Shown in pieces: positions 1 through 45,500 of a stretch of 64,000 nt of DNA (the stretch's first letter is position 1; each line of letters begins with the position of its first letter). The notes beneath the pieces were generated by a model. That model worked only from the letters and a program-made list of their open reading frames with translations, did no database searches and was not told the origin of the DNA. The position numbers and the translations under genes are program-made. Source of the stretch: Chamaea fasciata (taxonomy: Eukaryota; Chordata; Aves; Passeriformes; Sylviidae); contig JARCOQ010000005.1 of NCBI GenBank assembly GCA_029207755.1, forward strand, positions 58,725,414 through 58,789,413, in the 5' to 3' direction.

Positions 1-2790
1 GATCCTTTTATTCTGCTGTTGTTCTTCTCTCAGAAACCTCAAGTTTTTAGGAGAAATTCTGTCATCCTTGAGTACCTGGCTATGTACTTTGGCCTATTAC
101 CCCATTTCATTTTTTTTTTTTTTGGGTGCAGTTCTATAGATCACTCAGTTCTTAGCAGGATTCTTCTGATCTCTCTCTTTGATTGATGGTACTTCCAAAT
201 CAACAAACTTCACTTCTCTCTGTGATCTGAACACAACTGTAAGTGTGGGATTTATTTGAAATCTGATTCTTGCTAAACTAGAGCAGTAATTTCCTGCCAG
301 GTCGGTGTTTATGTCATGTAATTGCTGTCATTTCCCTTTTAGGCTCTTGGGTTTCTAAGTGTACACATCTTTCCATCCCCCTCTTTTTCTTTTGCCTCCC
401 TCCTGCCTTTTTTTAGTTCAGCTCTGTAATGTAATTAGTGTGCACTTGGTGATGATAAATATCACTCACACTGTACTTAGTAGAACAGTTAGTTATCCTA
501 CCAAGAAATATACTCAGTTTCTGTGCATCATTTTTCAATATCTGTTCCAGGATATTGCTCCTGTTATATCTGTCTCCTGGATTTCAAGGACTTTTGCTGG
601 GTTCATTTATTTATTTATATTATGGTCATATACTGCTTTCGTGTGCCAGTTCTTGGAGTGCTATGAAATACACTGTCTGATTACTGAACATACAGAGTCT
701 TTCCAGTTCCAGTTCAGATAGGATTTCCATACAGTTTTTATGCATTAATCTTCAGTGGCTCAACACGCTGTAACACATTCCTTTGGCCTGTAGCAAAAAA
801 GAAAACAAGAACTCAATTGCAGAAATGCAGTTGGGCTTTTTAAATGTTGAGTAGGAGTTACATAACTTGGCTTTGACAGCAGCTGAGTAGCAGTGCTGGA
901 AGAAGTGTGAAAAGATTACCCAAAAGCAGAAGAGTCCAGAATAAAGTTTGGCTTCCTTCCATATCTTTCCACATCTTTGTTGAGCTGGCTGCCATAGTAG
1001 GCAGGGATCTTAAGGCCACTCTGAAAGTGCCAGTAAGCACCTCATGATACCTAGAGGGAGAAATCTGAGACCAATTTGATGAGGAAGTTGAGTTGGATAA
1101 TTAAAAGTTCTGTGGAAAGTGAAGTTTCTTTGATACTGGATGAATTTGACAGCAGAAGCCATACAGGGAAGAAATTCGGGTGGGCTCTTACACAAGCCTA
1201 TTTTCACTCTGTGTGAAAACACTGTGTGTTTTCCCCTTCCCACGTAGTACCTTTGCATACAGGTAGGGAATGAAAGAAGTGTCTTTTGAAGTTCTGGTTT
1301 GTTTTAACAACTGCCTGTGACTGACAGTATAAAAGAGCAAGAGTGAAAATCTTATTAACAACTGCAGAAATACTCCTAAATTTGCTGATGGAATTTTTAA
1401 GTATACATTTTCAGTACACAGAAGCAGAAAATAAGACTTGATAAACCAGGTAACTGAGCATTTAGATCAGGTGTATTTAAGCCTTGAAATTATCTTTGTA
1501 AAAAAGTTAATTGCTCATGAATTCAAGGCACAAATTTCTTCTGTGTGTTTGTTTTTGCAAGCAAAGATGCAGTGCCTTGTTTTTTTCAGTGATTTTTATG
1601 TGCCATACTTGTATTCAGAGGTATAAAAATGATGTTTACTACTGGTGGAGAAGGATGATCTGGGCTTGCGGAACCTGAAGGAAAGCTTCCAGATTTCCTA
1701 TATCCATTGTCCTGAGGTTTTGTGGGGGAAGAAGCACCTTTCAGTGCCATTCTGCTCTTGGGCACTGTGGTTGCCATCAGTACAGTGGGATGGTTACTGA
1801 CTCTTGTGGTTCTGGAGCAGCTGTGGTCTTCAAATACGACAGCAAGCAAGGCACAAGAATAATGCTTCATGACATGAGTTTAGTAGTGTATGATGTGTGA
1901 GAACCTGGGAGCCAAATCTGAACTTCAGATGTGAGAAGTCTTTGCTTCAGTAGGATTCATATGGGGAGATTTTCATATGTATTTTGCTACTTTTCTCTCC
2001 TTGTATTCTAGCCCTTTACAAGTGATGGTCTTCATCTTGATGTTTTTCAGTGGCCCATCTGAGGCTCACTTGGGTGTCATATGTTCTGTACCTCATCAAA
2101 TGGAAGAGGAGATAGGCAGAAAAAGATGTGTTCTCTGATCTTTTGAAGCCTGGTGCTGTGGTGGTGACACAGGGAAGGACACATTAGGCCAAATGTGAAG
2201 AAGCAGAGTGCAGAAAGCCATGCAGCTGCAGTGCACAGATCCTGAGACAGCGGACACAGATGGAACAACTTGCATGGGTCTTCCCCATTGCTGTAAATTT
2301 ACCCAGTTATGCCTTCCCAATGTTCTGTGCCTCTCCCAGTGTAGCTGCTAGCCTTGCACACTGCTGTATCCCATCTTCTTAATCCCAGTGGAAATTAAGT
2401 GAGATTCTCTTTAAACTCTGATAATTGCTCTGATCTGGGATTCATACAAGAACAGCCTGTGTTTTACACAGCTTTATAAGAATTGCTCTTTGTAAGTACT
2501 CAGTGAAAGTTTGTTTTTCAAAGACTTTCACTTTCTCTTTCAAAATAAACATATGCCCCAAGGGACCAGAACTTTGACAAAAAGTTTTACCAGACCCCAG
2601 CAATGTGGGTTCAAGGCAGTGTAATTATTCACCAAGTGCACAAAGCACCGTGCTGTGTTGTGGGAGTTGTGCTGAAGGTCTATTTCAGCCATCTGGTGTC
2701 TCCCTGTGGCTCCTGGGCATGGCTCTTCAAAATCAGCGGATAGTTTTGTGTTCCTTCTGTGGCACTGACAATATTCCTGCTCTCCTTTCG

Positions 2791-2933
2791 TTAAGGTGCA
2801 GGTGCAGTGGTGTAAAGAACTGTCTTTTTGAACTCATCCAGCTCCAAGGTCTCCTCCAGGTCCATTTCCATGTTGCAGTATACACCTGACAATTGCTCTG
2901 CACCTGCTCCTGTGATCGGTTCAGCTTTGTTTG
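2791..2933 (-). CDS. Possible terminal exon of an unidentified membrane protein (cytoplasmic tail)
   Basis: Read on the minus strand, an acceptor GACATCAG is followed by SNKAEPITGAGAEQLSGVYC, then NMEMDLEETLELDEFKKTVL, then YTTAPAP and a TAA stop (2791-2793). Its phase matches the donor of the putative TM exon at 3187-3311. The tail contains YCNM, a YxxM/YxNM motif of the kind bound by PI3K p85 and Grb2 SH2 domains in receptors such as CD28. No family was recognised and no upstream ectodomain exons were found, so it may be a chance ORF, a decayed gene, or part of a minus-strand gene inside IPO8 intron 1. Confidence 0.25.
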
Positions 2934-3186
2934 CTGATGTCCGGGGCAACTCAGGGAAGGGGCACATCCCAAGATCACAATTAGCATGACAACTAAACAA
3001 ATGAGAATGTGCTGGTATAGGAAAAATGTTGCTGCGTGCAGCTTTTTAAAAAATCCTCTGTTCTAAAAACTGCAAACAGCATGTAGTTTTCCTGACCCGG
3101 GTTTGTTGCTGCACAAATGAGCAGGATGTAATTTGAGCTTCACAAATACAACAGAATCGTGTGTCTTGTTTCTAACGTGGGCTCAC

Positions 3187-3311
3187 AGTCTCTGTTGATC
3201 TCTACAGTTTCCTTGTTTCTGATAATGAGTAGTAAAAAGAGTGATGTCAAAATGTAAATTACGGGCATGACAATAATAGGGACCAGAAGGATTGAATGGG
3301 CCTGGTGATCT
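3187..3311 (-). CDS. Possible transmembrane exon of an unidentified membrane protein
   Basis: On the minus strand a pyrimidine-rich tract (CACCACCCCCCTACAG) precedes DHQAHSILLVPIIVMPVIYI, then LTSLFLLLIIRNKETVEINR and D, followed by a GTGAGC donor at 3186. The hydrophobic stretch of about 24 residues ends in RNK, a normal stop-transfer arrangement. Using the second AG of the acceptor (exon from 3309) makes the exon 123 nt with phase 1 at both ends, typical of immunoglobulin-superfamily or cytokine-receptor genes. The open frame also continues upstream to 3535. Function is unknown and a chance ORF cannot be excluded. Confidence 0.27.
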
Positions 3312-5129
3312 CTGTAGGGGGGTGGTGGTGTGTGAAGTGTAAAGACACGCAAGCAGCGCTGTGCTGGCGGGGATGGGACCCCCACGGGGACACTGCCTTC
3401 CGTCTGCCTAGCACGGCTTTTGTCACTCCGGGTGCTTGCTGAGCGGATCTGGCACGGAGGCAGATAACCATTTTTGTGTAGATCCTGGCAGAACTTCAGG
3501 GAGAGCAGTTGTGCACCGGCACTGGTGGTATCCATAAAGCTTCCTGAAGTAGCAGTGATTTTAGTGTAGATTCAGTAAAAACTGTTTGGAAAGGAAAATG
3601 ATAGTGGTAGCTCTGTGTCCAGCCTAAATGTGGTACTGGTGGGATTGCAGCGGGAAACCACCACCAGCTAAACAACCCCTCAAAGCGGCATTTTTAGTTT
3701 TTGTGTTTATAGTAGTAAAAACTTTGTGGATCAGGTCTGAGAACAGTACACAGGCACTGTTGAGAACAAAAAGTACAGTTAGAGTTTATGCATGGTTTTG
3801 GTTTTCTGTGCTGCTGAGATTTCTCATGCTTTCCTTATCTCCATGCAACTTGGGTGTTGAGTGCTGGAGGATGCTGCAGTCGACTGTGGCCCCGTCTGAA
3901 CCCACCAATGTTGTCCACTAGTGTCTGAAGGGCGAGCTTTGTGCTCCAGGATACTGGAGCACAAAGGTGATCTTTGGAATCCAGTATGCTTCAACCAGTT
4001 CAGCATGTCTGCAGATAAATGCAGTTTCTGTGCTGGATGTCAAGCTTTTACTTTATTTGGAGCATTTCTTAGGGTTAATTAAAGTTTATAGAGAAGGAAA
4101 TCGCAGGAGAGTATGCTTTTGATTTGCCACTACTGCTTTTATCTCAGATCTCAGATTACTCTGTAAACATCAAATGAGTCTCTGAGTTAGAATTACACTA
4201 TCATTATAGTGAATAAAATGAAGGCCAGAAAGTTAAGTGATTTGGTAAAATTATGGAATGATAGTGTCGCGACGCAGCTGGGACACTTCGACATCATGAA
4301 AGCAGTGTAATTTTCCCTCGTTATGGATATGGTAGATCAAAGAACTGGGGACATGAAGGGCAGAAAGTATCTTTTATTTCACAGCTTTCGAATGAGGCAG
4401 GGTTTATGGGAGGATGTTCTATGCTTGTGCTTAAAGCACAGCTCTGGGAACAACCACAGAACTGCCAGGCATAATCTAGTGGGAGGACATAGTATAAAAG
4501 GTGAAATACAGAAAGCTGCTGCCATCTAGCCCCAAGAAACTCTCTTTGAACATAAAACACATGGATCCAAGGAATGAAAGATCTGACCTACCAGTACTGA
4601 TCTGCCAAGGCTTACTAGTAACTGCACCATGCTGAGTCAGTGATTCCTCGCTGGAGGAGCCCTGGTGGATGGCAGCAGGATAATGCTATCAGATTGTCAC
4701 ATCTTTCAAATCTGGTGTGCTTTGCTCAGAAGTTCACTGAGCATTGTTTTCTCTTTGAAATTCTTCAGCTGTGTGGCTGATGTAGTGTTTGAAAAGTTCC
4801 CATGAAGGCTGTGGGTTTTGAAGTGTTATCTGCCTGCCCGTGATTTCAATTGAAAATGTTTCTCCCACTGTTTCCCCAGTTTTTATTGAGATGCACTATA
4901 CATCTAGTTTGCTAAGAGATAGTTGTATATGGCTAATTCAGATGCTGATTACACTTGAAAACAATTCTAAATTATTTTTTTTAATCTCTTCACCACAAGC
5001 TGTTCTACCACAAACTATTTTGCAAATAAATGGCATGTATTGATGAAGCTTGTCAATGTCCGATTGACTTATGGGGCTCAGTTGAATAATTCAAAGACAG
5101 CCATCTAGTGCTTTTCACGGTGTATATAT

Positions 5130-5137
<8 letters not shown>

Positions 5138-5179
<42 letters not shown>
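5138..5179. repeat. (TA)n dinucleotide microsatellite
   Basis: About 20 uninterrupted AT units follow a short (GT)n run, in IPO8 intron 1 about 260 bp before exon 2. Confidence 0.95.
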
Positions 5180-5185
<6 letters not shown>

Positions 5186-5438
5186 TTCATTATCACTAAT
5201 CTCTAATTGAGAACGTTTTCACATTACTTACTCCACCCACGTGCTGTTACATGCTTTGCTTTTGCAAGTAATTATTGGGATTTCTGCAGATCTTGGTAAA
5301 TTCACGTCCTGAAACCTTTCATACATCATGAGGAGGATGCTAAAACAATGCAAAATCCTTAGTTTTTATTTCTCATTCAGCATTTGCTAAAACAGTCTAC
5401 TTTAAACATAGTGACTTACTGTCTTGTATGTATTTCAG

Positions 5439-37974
<32,536 letters not shown>

Positions 37975-39043
37975 AGGATCGGCTACAAAGGTCAATGGGA
38001 AGGGTCTCATCATTACATTTTCTTGAAATCATCGTGACTTCTGAGTGATAGGGAAGGATAATTTAATGCTGCTGAAGGTTTTCTGGAAAATAGCGGTGTG
38101 CTTCCCCCACCAGAATGCTCTTTCTAACCAGCTACAGTAATGTACAAATTCTTGTGGTGTTTTTATAAGTTGATGGACTGAAAGGAAACGTTTGTCCTCA
38201 AGGAACCTGGATGACCGGGAGGGGCCAGGCTGCATCTAATTGAGTTGCACTTCTCAGGTTTTTGCTGTGCAGAATTGATAGATTCATATGGATAACAGTG
38301 CCTTCTGTTGTACATGGATTGCCTGAACAAATGGATTTTGGAGTGCATTATAATTTTTTTAAGTGTAAGGACATTTCTTGATACACTGTAAGCCTTGGTT
38401 CCATGTTTTCCAATCACCTGCTTTTTACTGCTCGGTTTAATTGTTTGTTGGTTGCATACAAATTGCTCTATTCAGAATATTAGCACGCCTTCCCTATTTG
38501 GTGCAGACCAAATGTGTAGAGGGAGGTGTTTGTTGGAGTTGCAAAGCATACACTGGTTATGTCAAAGGGTCTTAACAAAATGGCAGGTTTTCCCTTGATG
38601 CAGTAGTCTTAAATTATTTGTCTTAGCCATGAATTCAACTCACTTGAGTTAAAATGGCTTGCCTGGCAGGTGACTACGCTAAATCTACATCAGTATTAGC
38701 TCCTGCCTGGACAAGTGGTCTGGCCCTCTCTTGCAGATGTTCTACATGACAAATTATTTCCGCTATTATTGATGAATATTGGATTATACATGGGATAATC
38801 TCTTCCGGTTTTATTCATTCATTACCATTCCAGTGGTAGTACTGAATAATGTGGTACAAAATATTTGCAATATTTTATTTATTTTGATAGAAGAAGAACA
38901 GCTTCAAACTTGCTTCTTACTGTTACACTCTGTGATTGTATTTCGGGTCTGCATTACAGTTGATTATTCTTGTTCCATGCTGAAATTTCTTTATATGACA
39001 TATTTTTTTTCCTAAATTTTGAAGACTGCTTTCACCAGTGGTG

Positions 39044-39236
39044 GTTTAGACTAGATATTAGGAAAAATTTCCTCATGGGAAGGGTGGTCACACATTGGGG
39101 CAGGTTGCCCAGGGAAGTGGGAAGAATCAGCATCCCTGAAACATAGACGCGGCACTTAGGGTTTAGCAGTGAACACGGGGTTAACAGTTGTACTTGATGA
39201 TCTTAGAGGTCTTTTCCAACCTAAAGGGTTCTGTAG
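39044..39236 (+). mobile_element. CR1 LINE 3' fragment in the probable IPO8 3' UTR
   Basis: It contains TTTAGACTAGATATTAGG, GCAGGTTGCCCAGGGAAGTG, a GGCACTTAGGG block and ACTTGATGATCTTAGAGGTC, in CR1 3' order on the + strand. It is about 190 bp, truncated at the 5' end, with a decayed tail. Confidence 0.92.
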
Positions 39237-39499
39237 AACAAGGTGTTTGTGGAAAAGTTCATTTAGAGAGGAAGTGATAGCAGTACTAATTTCAATAGGT
39301 GCCCCTCCTTTAGGTCTGCTGGGATCACAGTGGTGTAGCAAAAAGCAGTAGGGGTGCTTTAGAATGTGAACTTTGGATTGGAGATAAAATGTTTAGACCA
39401 GATTTTGTCTCTATGTGTTAATTTCTTTATGATTTAAAAATACTCACCAGTGAGTTTTAAACACATACTAATAATTGATTTCTTTACAGCAGTGGCCCA

Positions 39500-39555
39500 A
39501 ATAAAAGGTCAAAGCCTTTCCCATACCCCATCAAATTTTCTACAACTACAATAAA
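39500..39555 (+). terminator. IPO8: Candidate polyadenylation signals of IPO8
   Basis: AATAAA occurs at 39500-39505 and again at 39550-39555. No AATAAA was seen between the stop codon and these sites. Use of either is inferred from position only. Confidence 0.45.
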
Positions 39556-39575
39556 TTACAGACTGCTGGCCCTGT

Positions 39576-42500
39576 GCAGTGCTGAAGCTTTCATTTTTCT
39601 CATTCTGGTTGAGTCTGATAAATCTGAAGCACTCTGTGCCTTGGCTTCTGGAAAAGGCCAGAGGATCTCTGCCTGTTCCTTCTGGAATTTTCCTAGCCTA
39701 ACAGCTGTGGGGCAGAACGTTCCCTACGCTTTCCTGTTTCCTGTACCTTTGTGTCAGATTCTAAGGCTGTTTCTGTGCTGCTGCTTCCTCTTTCTTTTAT
39801 TTGCCTTCCTCTCCCCAGCAGCTACAGAGTAAAGTTGGGCTGGTTCATGTAGGTTTTTCACTAATGCTGCTCGGTTGATAGCAACAGTGAAAATGTCTCA
39901 TTTTTAGGCTGTTGTACATGCAGAAAACTGTGAGAATTCCAGGCTTCGTATTTCCAAAAGGGAGCAGTCTGTTGAGCTGCATTGGACAGGCTCTTTAGGT
40001 TCAAGCAGCAGAGGGCCAAAAATATCCTTTATTTTGAATGTCAGGTTATGAAAATTACAGGTCACTTGCTAATTTAGGCCTGGGACTGTATTGACTGAGA
40101 CAGTAAGTAGGAAACCAATACATCCAGTTTGTTGGGGAGTTTATCAGAAACGACAGAAGTTTTGAAATAGTTCACAAATTTAAGAAATTATATTTGGAAG
40201 TTAAGGGCACTGATGACTTCTCTCTTACCTGTCAACTGAAGTTAGGTATTAGGCAGGTAAACTCTGTTTAAGTCGTTTATTATTTTATTAAAAGAAACAA
40301 GATTGTCAAGTTGTGTTTCTTTCAAAGCCTATTTGCCTTCTCTATACTGGCATGCAGAGTAGAAGATGGATTTATTTTTCTTCTGCTAATGAGGTTGCTT
40401 GCACAGTCACAGGCTAATATTTAGGAGTTGATGTGTTCAAGGTAAAATCTGCTTTTGTATAGCATCATCTTGGTGTCACTCAGCTGAACTATGGCTGCTC
40501 CCTAGTTCTGCTTCTTGTGTACTTTTCAAATCAACTGCCAAGAAAATTTCATCCAGATGTTTCATACAAGAGTTTAATCAGCAGTGTGGAGTCGGGAATC
40601 TTCGTTGTCTATTTGGCAGTGGGGTCAGAGATGTCTGAGGGAATGGCATGTAAAAAGGTTAAATGCCTTTTCCTTCCCGGAAGATTCATGAGCAAATATT
40701 TCTACTGGCAAAAGCAAATGTTAATTATTTTATTCCTTTTTTTTTGAAAAGGTTTTTCATCCAAAAAGATTTATTGGGCTCTGGCCTCCATTTTAACATA
40801 TGGTTCTCTTTTAAAATGATAAATACCCATTTGTACATGAACATAAATAGGTAATGGATTTTAGGTGTTTCTTTCTGAGCTGTGTCCAGCTTTGTACTAC
40901 ATTAAAGGGAGAGTAACACAAATGTGCATCTACTGTCTCACTTTGAAGCCGAGGTAATCGTGGAATTATCAGATGCCATCACTGCCAACCAAGCGTGGTG
41001 TATTTGCCATTGGAAGGACAGAGAACCCTGAATGTATTGCAAAATAAAACAAAGGCTGATGATAACTGGTGAGTTATGTTGCCCCATGCCCGTATTCCCA
41101 AAGCGTGAAGATGATCCATATGGGCACCACGGTGGCTTTACATAGGAAGTTAGTGTTACAGGGGTTGTAATCATAGCAAGTGGGAACTTACATAAGCTGC
41201 TTTTCCAGATAAAATTAACTGATCCTGCGTGTTGAACTGCATATGCTATTTTGTCACTTGTGAAAGGCAAGTAAGAATCACCACATGTTTTGGCTGCCTC
41301 TCTTTGCTGTCTCTTTCAGCACTGAAGTACATTGCTTGCTTTCATTACAAAGCAGAATCTTTAATCACAATAGCCACTTCCAGAAAGAGTGCAGAATATC
41401 AAGCTGAGGAAAAGGTTAAAAATCTCCAAATCTCAACAATTCCCCAAAACCCACATGTGCGCCATCTGACTGAAATGAATGTGCTTTGGGAGTGTTAAGT
41501 CAAAATATTTAAAGAATGTCACACAAAATGGTATTGTGCAATTCTTTGCTTTAGGGAAAAAGGCTGCCTGTGAGGTGTCAGGGAGCCATGAAATGCTCTG
41601 CTTTAGGACATGCCCTTTGCCTGTGAAGTCCTGGTAGTTTCTGACTCTGGATTCCATTATACATTGTAGAGGAGAGATGGTAAGACAGTAGAGGATTTTT
41701 TTCCTGCTACAAAGCCAGAGTCTGTCTTGAGATTATCTTGAGCCAAAGGAATTGTAGACAACATGAATGATTAACTGTCCTGTTTCCAGAATACTTTTCT
41801 GTCTTTTTCTTTCCTCCTTTTCTTCTTTCGTTAGCCACAATATTATTGGATATTTCAGGGAGTTTTCAAAATACCTGAAAAGGTAAACCTTAAACAATTT
41901 TTATAAAATCTTTTTCTTGAAGCAATGCAATTTGTCAGTTGCGTTTCTCTCTGTAGAACAGTCTGTCATTTGTCATACACAGATGATAAGAACTTCAAAA
42001 GCCCCTCACTTGTGCCTGTGGTTTGATGAGCCTCTCTGTGATTTACTCCTTAATATGGGCACTTCAGAATCCCCACACCTTGTACTGAAATTTGCTCAAA
42101 GGACAAGCAAAAATGCACTGTGTAGTGGAGTACTCAGTCCTCATTCTGAGATGTGCCCCAGTCAATCTTTGGTTAATATTTGGCAGACTGGTGGTCAGTT
42201 CCTCAAGGATCTCTGTCTCTGATTGAAGACATTCTTCAAGTCCAAGAGGCTGTCTCTGCAGGTTGGCAGAGAATCGATTTTCCCTCACTGCAGAAAAGTA
42301 TAGAACAGGCATGGCTATGAACTTCTTGATCTTAGGAGTGAAAATAGCATTCTTTTCTCTAGGTTATCAGGTTTTAACCCATTCCTTTGGGTGGGATACA
42401 GTAGTAGTACACACGTTCCCATTTAAGGAAGTAGTACACATGTTTAAGGAAGCCAGACACTATTCCAGATACCAGAAAATCTCAGCATAAAACTGTATCA

Positions 42501-45500
42501 TAAAGAGGATGTGTGAAAAGGCCAAGCTGCTTGCTTTGGACACCTCTTCACTACTACTACTTCTGTAAAACCAATCAGGGAAAACCAGTGTAAAATGAAA
42601 GAAAATTAAAGCAGTGCTTGGGCACTAGACAGGCAGAAACTTTCCTGGCCCATGGATCTATTTCTGAAACTCACTGTAAATCCACGCAGATACTCTTCAA
42701 GTACAATATGCATTATCGGTATGGTACCCTGACTGACAGCCATTAATGAAAGATGAAGTCTTAATGTGATTTTTCTCTGGCAGAAGTCAGATGCATCCCT
42801 TTAAAAAGTCTAGAAACTGCTTGTCCTGAGAGATATGTAATCACCAATATGAGACAATCAGTGGGATTACAATCTTTCTTTAAGATCATCAGCATACCTC
42901 CTAAAGGGCTACTAAAGGTGCTCTTTGTCTAGAGACCTGGCAGATGAACTACTCTTGGACTAGAAGAGTTTCGGGGAACACCAATTCAGAGAGAATCTGC
43001 AGGCATATGTGGTTGTGATGAAAGGATCCATCTAAATAGAGGGGATGCTTTTGACATGATCTGAGATCTGCTGCATTCCCAATGTTGCCTACGTCTTCTA
43101 GAGAAGCATCTAAGAACTTCGTCTCATGCCTGCCTTTGGGAAGAGGATGTGCTTGGGCAGCCCCAAATTTCATGTGGTGCTTTGAACTTGAGCTCAGAAA
43201 AGGATTTTGATTGCAAGTTGTTCATAACAGAAAAACAAGGTGGAAGTGGTATATTAATGCTAGAATTCTCTTTGTAGGCTGAATAGAGGTTCACAGTTTA
43301 AGTGTTTCGCTCTGTTCATGGTTGGGTAGGAGTTGAACTTTCAGATACATGGATTTCTCCAACATGAATACAACAGTGTCATCTGCAGGATTCACCTGAG
43401 AGAGTGTTGGTCAGGGGCTGCCTGCTGGACCATCCGGATTATGTTACATGAAGTGAAATGCAAGAACTGTAAAATTACTTGATAGTTAAAGCTGTTGAGC
43501 CACAAAAAATTTCTTGAAATGAGATTTTAATATTATTCTCAGGTATGTTTTAATTTTCATGTTTCATTCCCTTATACAAAATGCAAAATTTCTGCGTAAC
43601 ATAGAGACTGTTCATTTCTCACAGAACTGTTTACCATTGAAGGTGTTTATCGAAGAACTGTTCCTCATTTTTAGGTACTTCCAACATGTTTGTTAGTGAA
43701 GTTACACATATCCATCTTTTACCACTTTCCATGCACAGAGATCTTGGAAATGAACTTACAAAAGGGAGAACAGTGCTTTGAAAAGATAAGATTATGCATA
43801 AGCAGGTTAATTTTAGAAAACAGAAGAACGATGGCTTCTGAAGAAAATATGAAACGGTAAATATTTATACAAAAGTGCACGAGGTAAATTAATGTAAGAC
43901 AATATAAGCAAGACACATTCTTTGATCAGAGCCGTACTGTTACTTTTTCATTGCCAAACAACATGTGACACTTGCTTTGGATTGCATGTGCTGTTGGAAT
44001 AACGCCTAACAAAAATCACATGAAATGTTTTGGGGGCTCAAAAAGAGACCAAAGAGACCATGCACGTATGTTTTGATACTAAAGCAAAGAGATGAGCCCA
44101 GGACTGCTGTGACTGGAGGGAGCCTGCTATGTGCTACGTTAGTGGATTGAATTGCAGGATCATCACCTTTGTAGAAAGCCTGAAATACTAAACTGTGGGT
44201 TGGCTTTGAGGGCAAGAATTGTCAAATGCAAAGCATGCATTGGTGACAAGAAGAACCTCTCCCTGGCTTAAAGAATTCTGTACAGTGTTCTCTTAAGCTG
44301 TGCTGAATTTGCTTTAAAAACAGTAATAAATCTTATTGCTTAGGTCGAATGTTACATCTGTTGTGCATTTATATGGGAAGAATAATATTTCTTTAAAAAA
44401 TGTAACATGTCACCTACCAAGGAGCCAAATCTCATTTTATAGCTGCTTTTCATACAGCCATAAAACTTCTTTGCAAGAACACCCGAGAATTAATTTTAAA
44501 CAAATGTGTGTGTTATCCAGAGTTAATATGTCCATTTGTATAGCAGTGTGTTTGTTAATCTCTGGCTTGTGAAGGCAATTGTTCACTTACACACATGGCT
44601 GTGAAAGAACATAACTGGTGTTTGACACAGAATACCCCAACACAATTCTCCAAATATCAAACTAGTGAAGATAGTCATCTGCACCAGAGCTTCGGCCAGT
44701 CTTCTGTGCATGGAGTTCATAAAGAAGACACTTCTACCAGGCTTCCAAAGGACAAGAAATGAATTTTCCAGGCTGGAAATGCAAGCCTGGTATGTGTATC
44801 TGGGGCATATTTCTCTGGTGGTGAGTTACTGAAGTCGCCTGTTTGCTAAATTGCATTGATTGAAAATGCTTGCCCTTTACTGTATGGGCCACTTTTGTGT
44901 GTCCTCCACATCCTTCTGTGTATCTGCCTCTCTAAAAGCTGTGCTTAGTGGTCCACGTTTTTTAGCTAGGGAGGCTGAATTAGTATAGTTTGCCCAAAGC
45001 CGCAGCAGCGTGCTGCAGCTGGCATGAGAAATCAAAATTCTGCTTCTGTATAAGTGCCTGGGAGTTTTGCTGTTGGCTCTAATGGAGCTACAATTTTACT
45101 CATGCATTTTGCTGGGTCCTGGTGTTTGGATCACTGCTAATACCTTCCACAGAAGCTCTGCCGGAACATACTTAATTTATGAAATTGCTCCGCAACAGCG
45201 AGAGTTCCACTATTGAATTGAAATTTTAATCTGTCTAGCAATGACACTGTTTAATTATATTTTGTGTGGATTGCTTGTGGACAAGCTCTCCTAGAGAAAA
45301 AGTGGTTCTCAGCAAGGTGATGAATGACATCCCAATTGCTAATTCCCCTTGAGGCTTTGAAGTGAACCTGATGGATTGGAAGCAGAACTCCAGATGACTG
45401 GCGGTATCATCTGTGTCATGTGTGAGGGTGCAGGTTGGGAAGCTCCTCTGCAGGTATTAACAAACATCCTGGATTGGTTCTGAGGTTGTAGGTTGTGATT

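Larger units (their letters stand above)
1..5438 (+). other. IPO8: IPO8 intron 1, 3' portion (exon 1 lies upstream of the window)
   Basis: The first exon with IPO8 homology begins at 5439, after a TATTTCAG acceptor. No sequence in 1-5438 encodes the expected N-terminal start of importin-8 or looks like a GC-rich first exon, so this stretch is read as the end of intron 1 (inference). It is mostly AT-rich unique sequence, with a dinucleotide repeat near 5138-5179 and a possible minus-strand coding fragment at 2791-3311. A locally GC-richer patch lies at about 3340-3470. Nothing else was recognised in 1-2790 or 3312-5100. Confidence 0.7.
37975..39575 (+). other. IPO8: Probable IPO8 3' untranslated region
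   Basis: About 1.6 kb between the stop and the first canonical AATAAA hexamers (39500-39505 and 39550-39555). This is similar to the 3' UTR length I recall for human IPO8. It includes an AU-rich stretch with overlapping ATTTA motifs (about 38875-38885) and a CR1 3' fragment (39044-39236). The end point is inferred and shorter isoforms are possible. Confidence 0.55.

Noticed and set aside
1586..1870. 94-codon minus-strand frame in IPO8 intron 1
   Set aside because: It has no recognisable domain and no clear splice or promoter context, and is not obviously linked to the TM candidate at 2791-3311.
5138..5179. AT repeat considered as a replication or promoter signal
   Set aside because: It is a plain dinucleotide microsatellite in an intron, with no supporting context.
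1..5438. Search for IPO8 exon 1 and its promoter
   Set aside because: No segment encodes the importin-8 N-terminus or shows a CpG-rich first exon; exon 1 must lie upstream.
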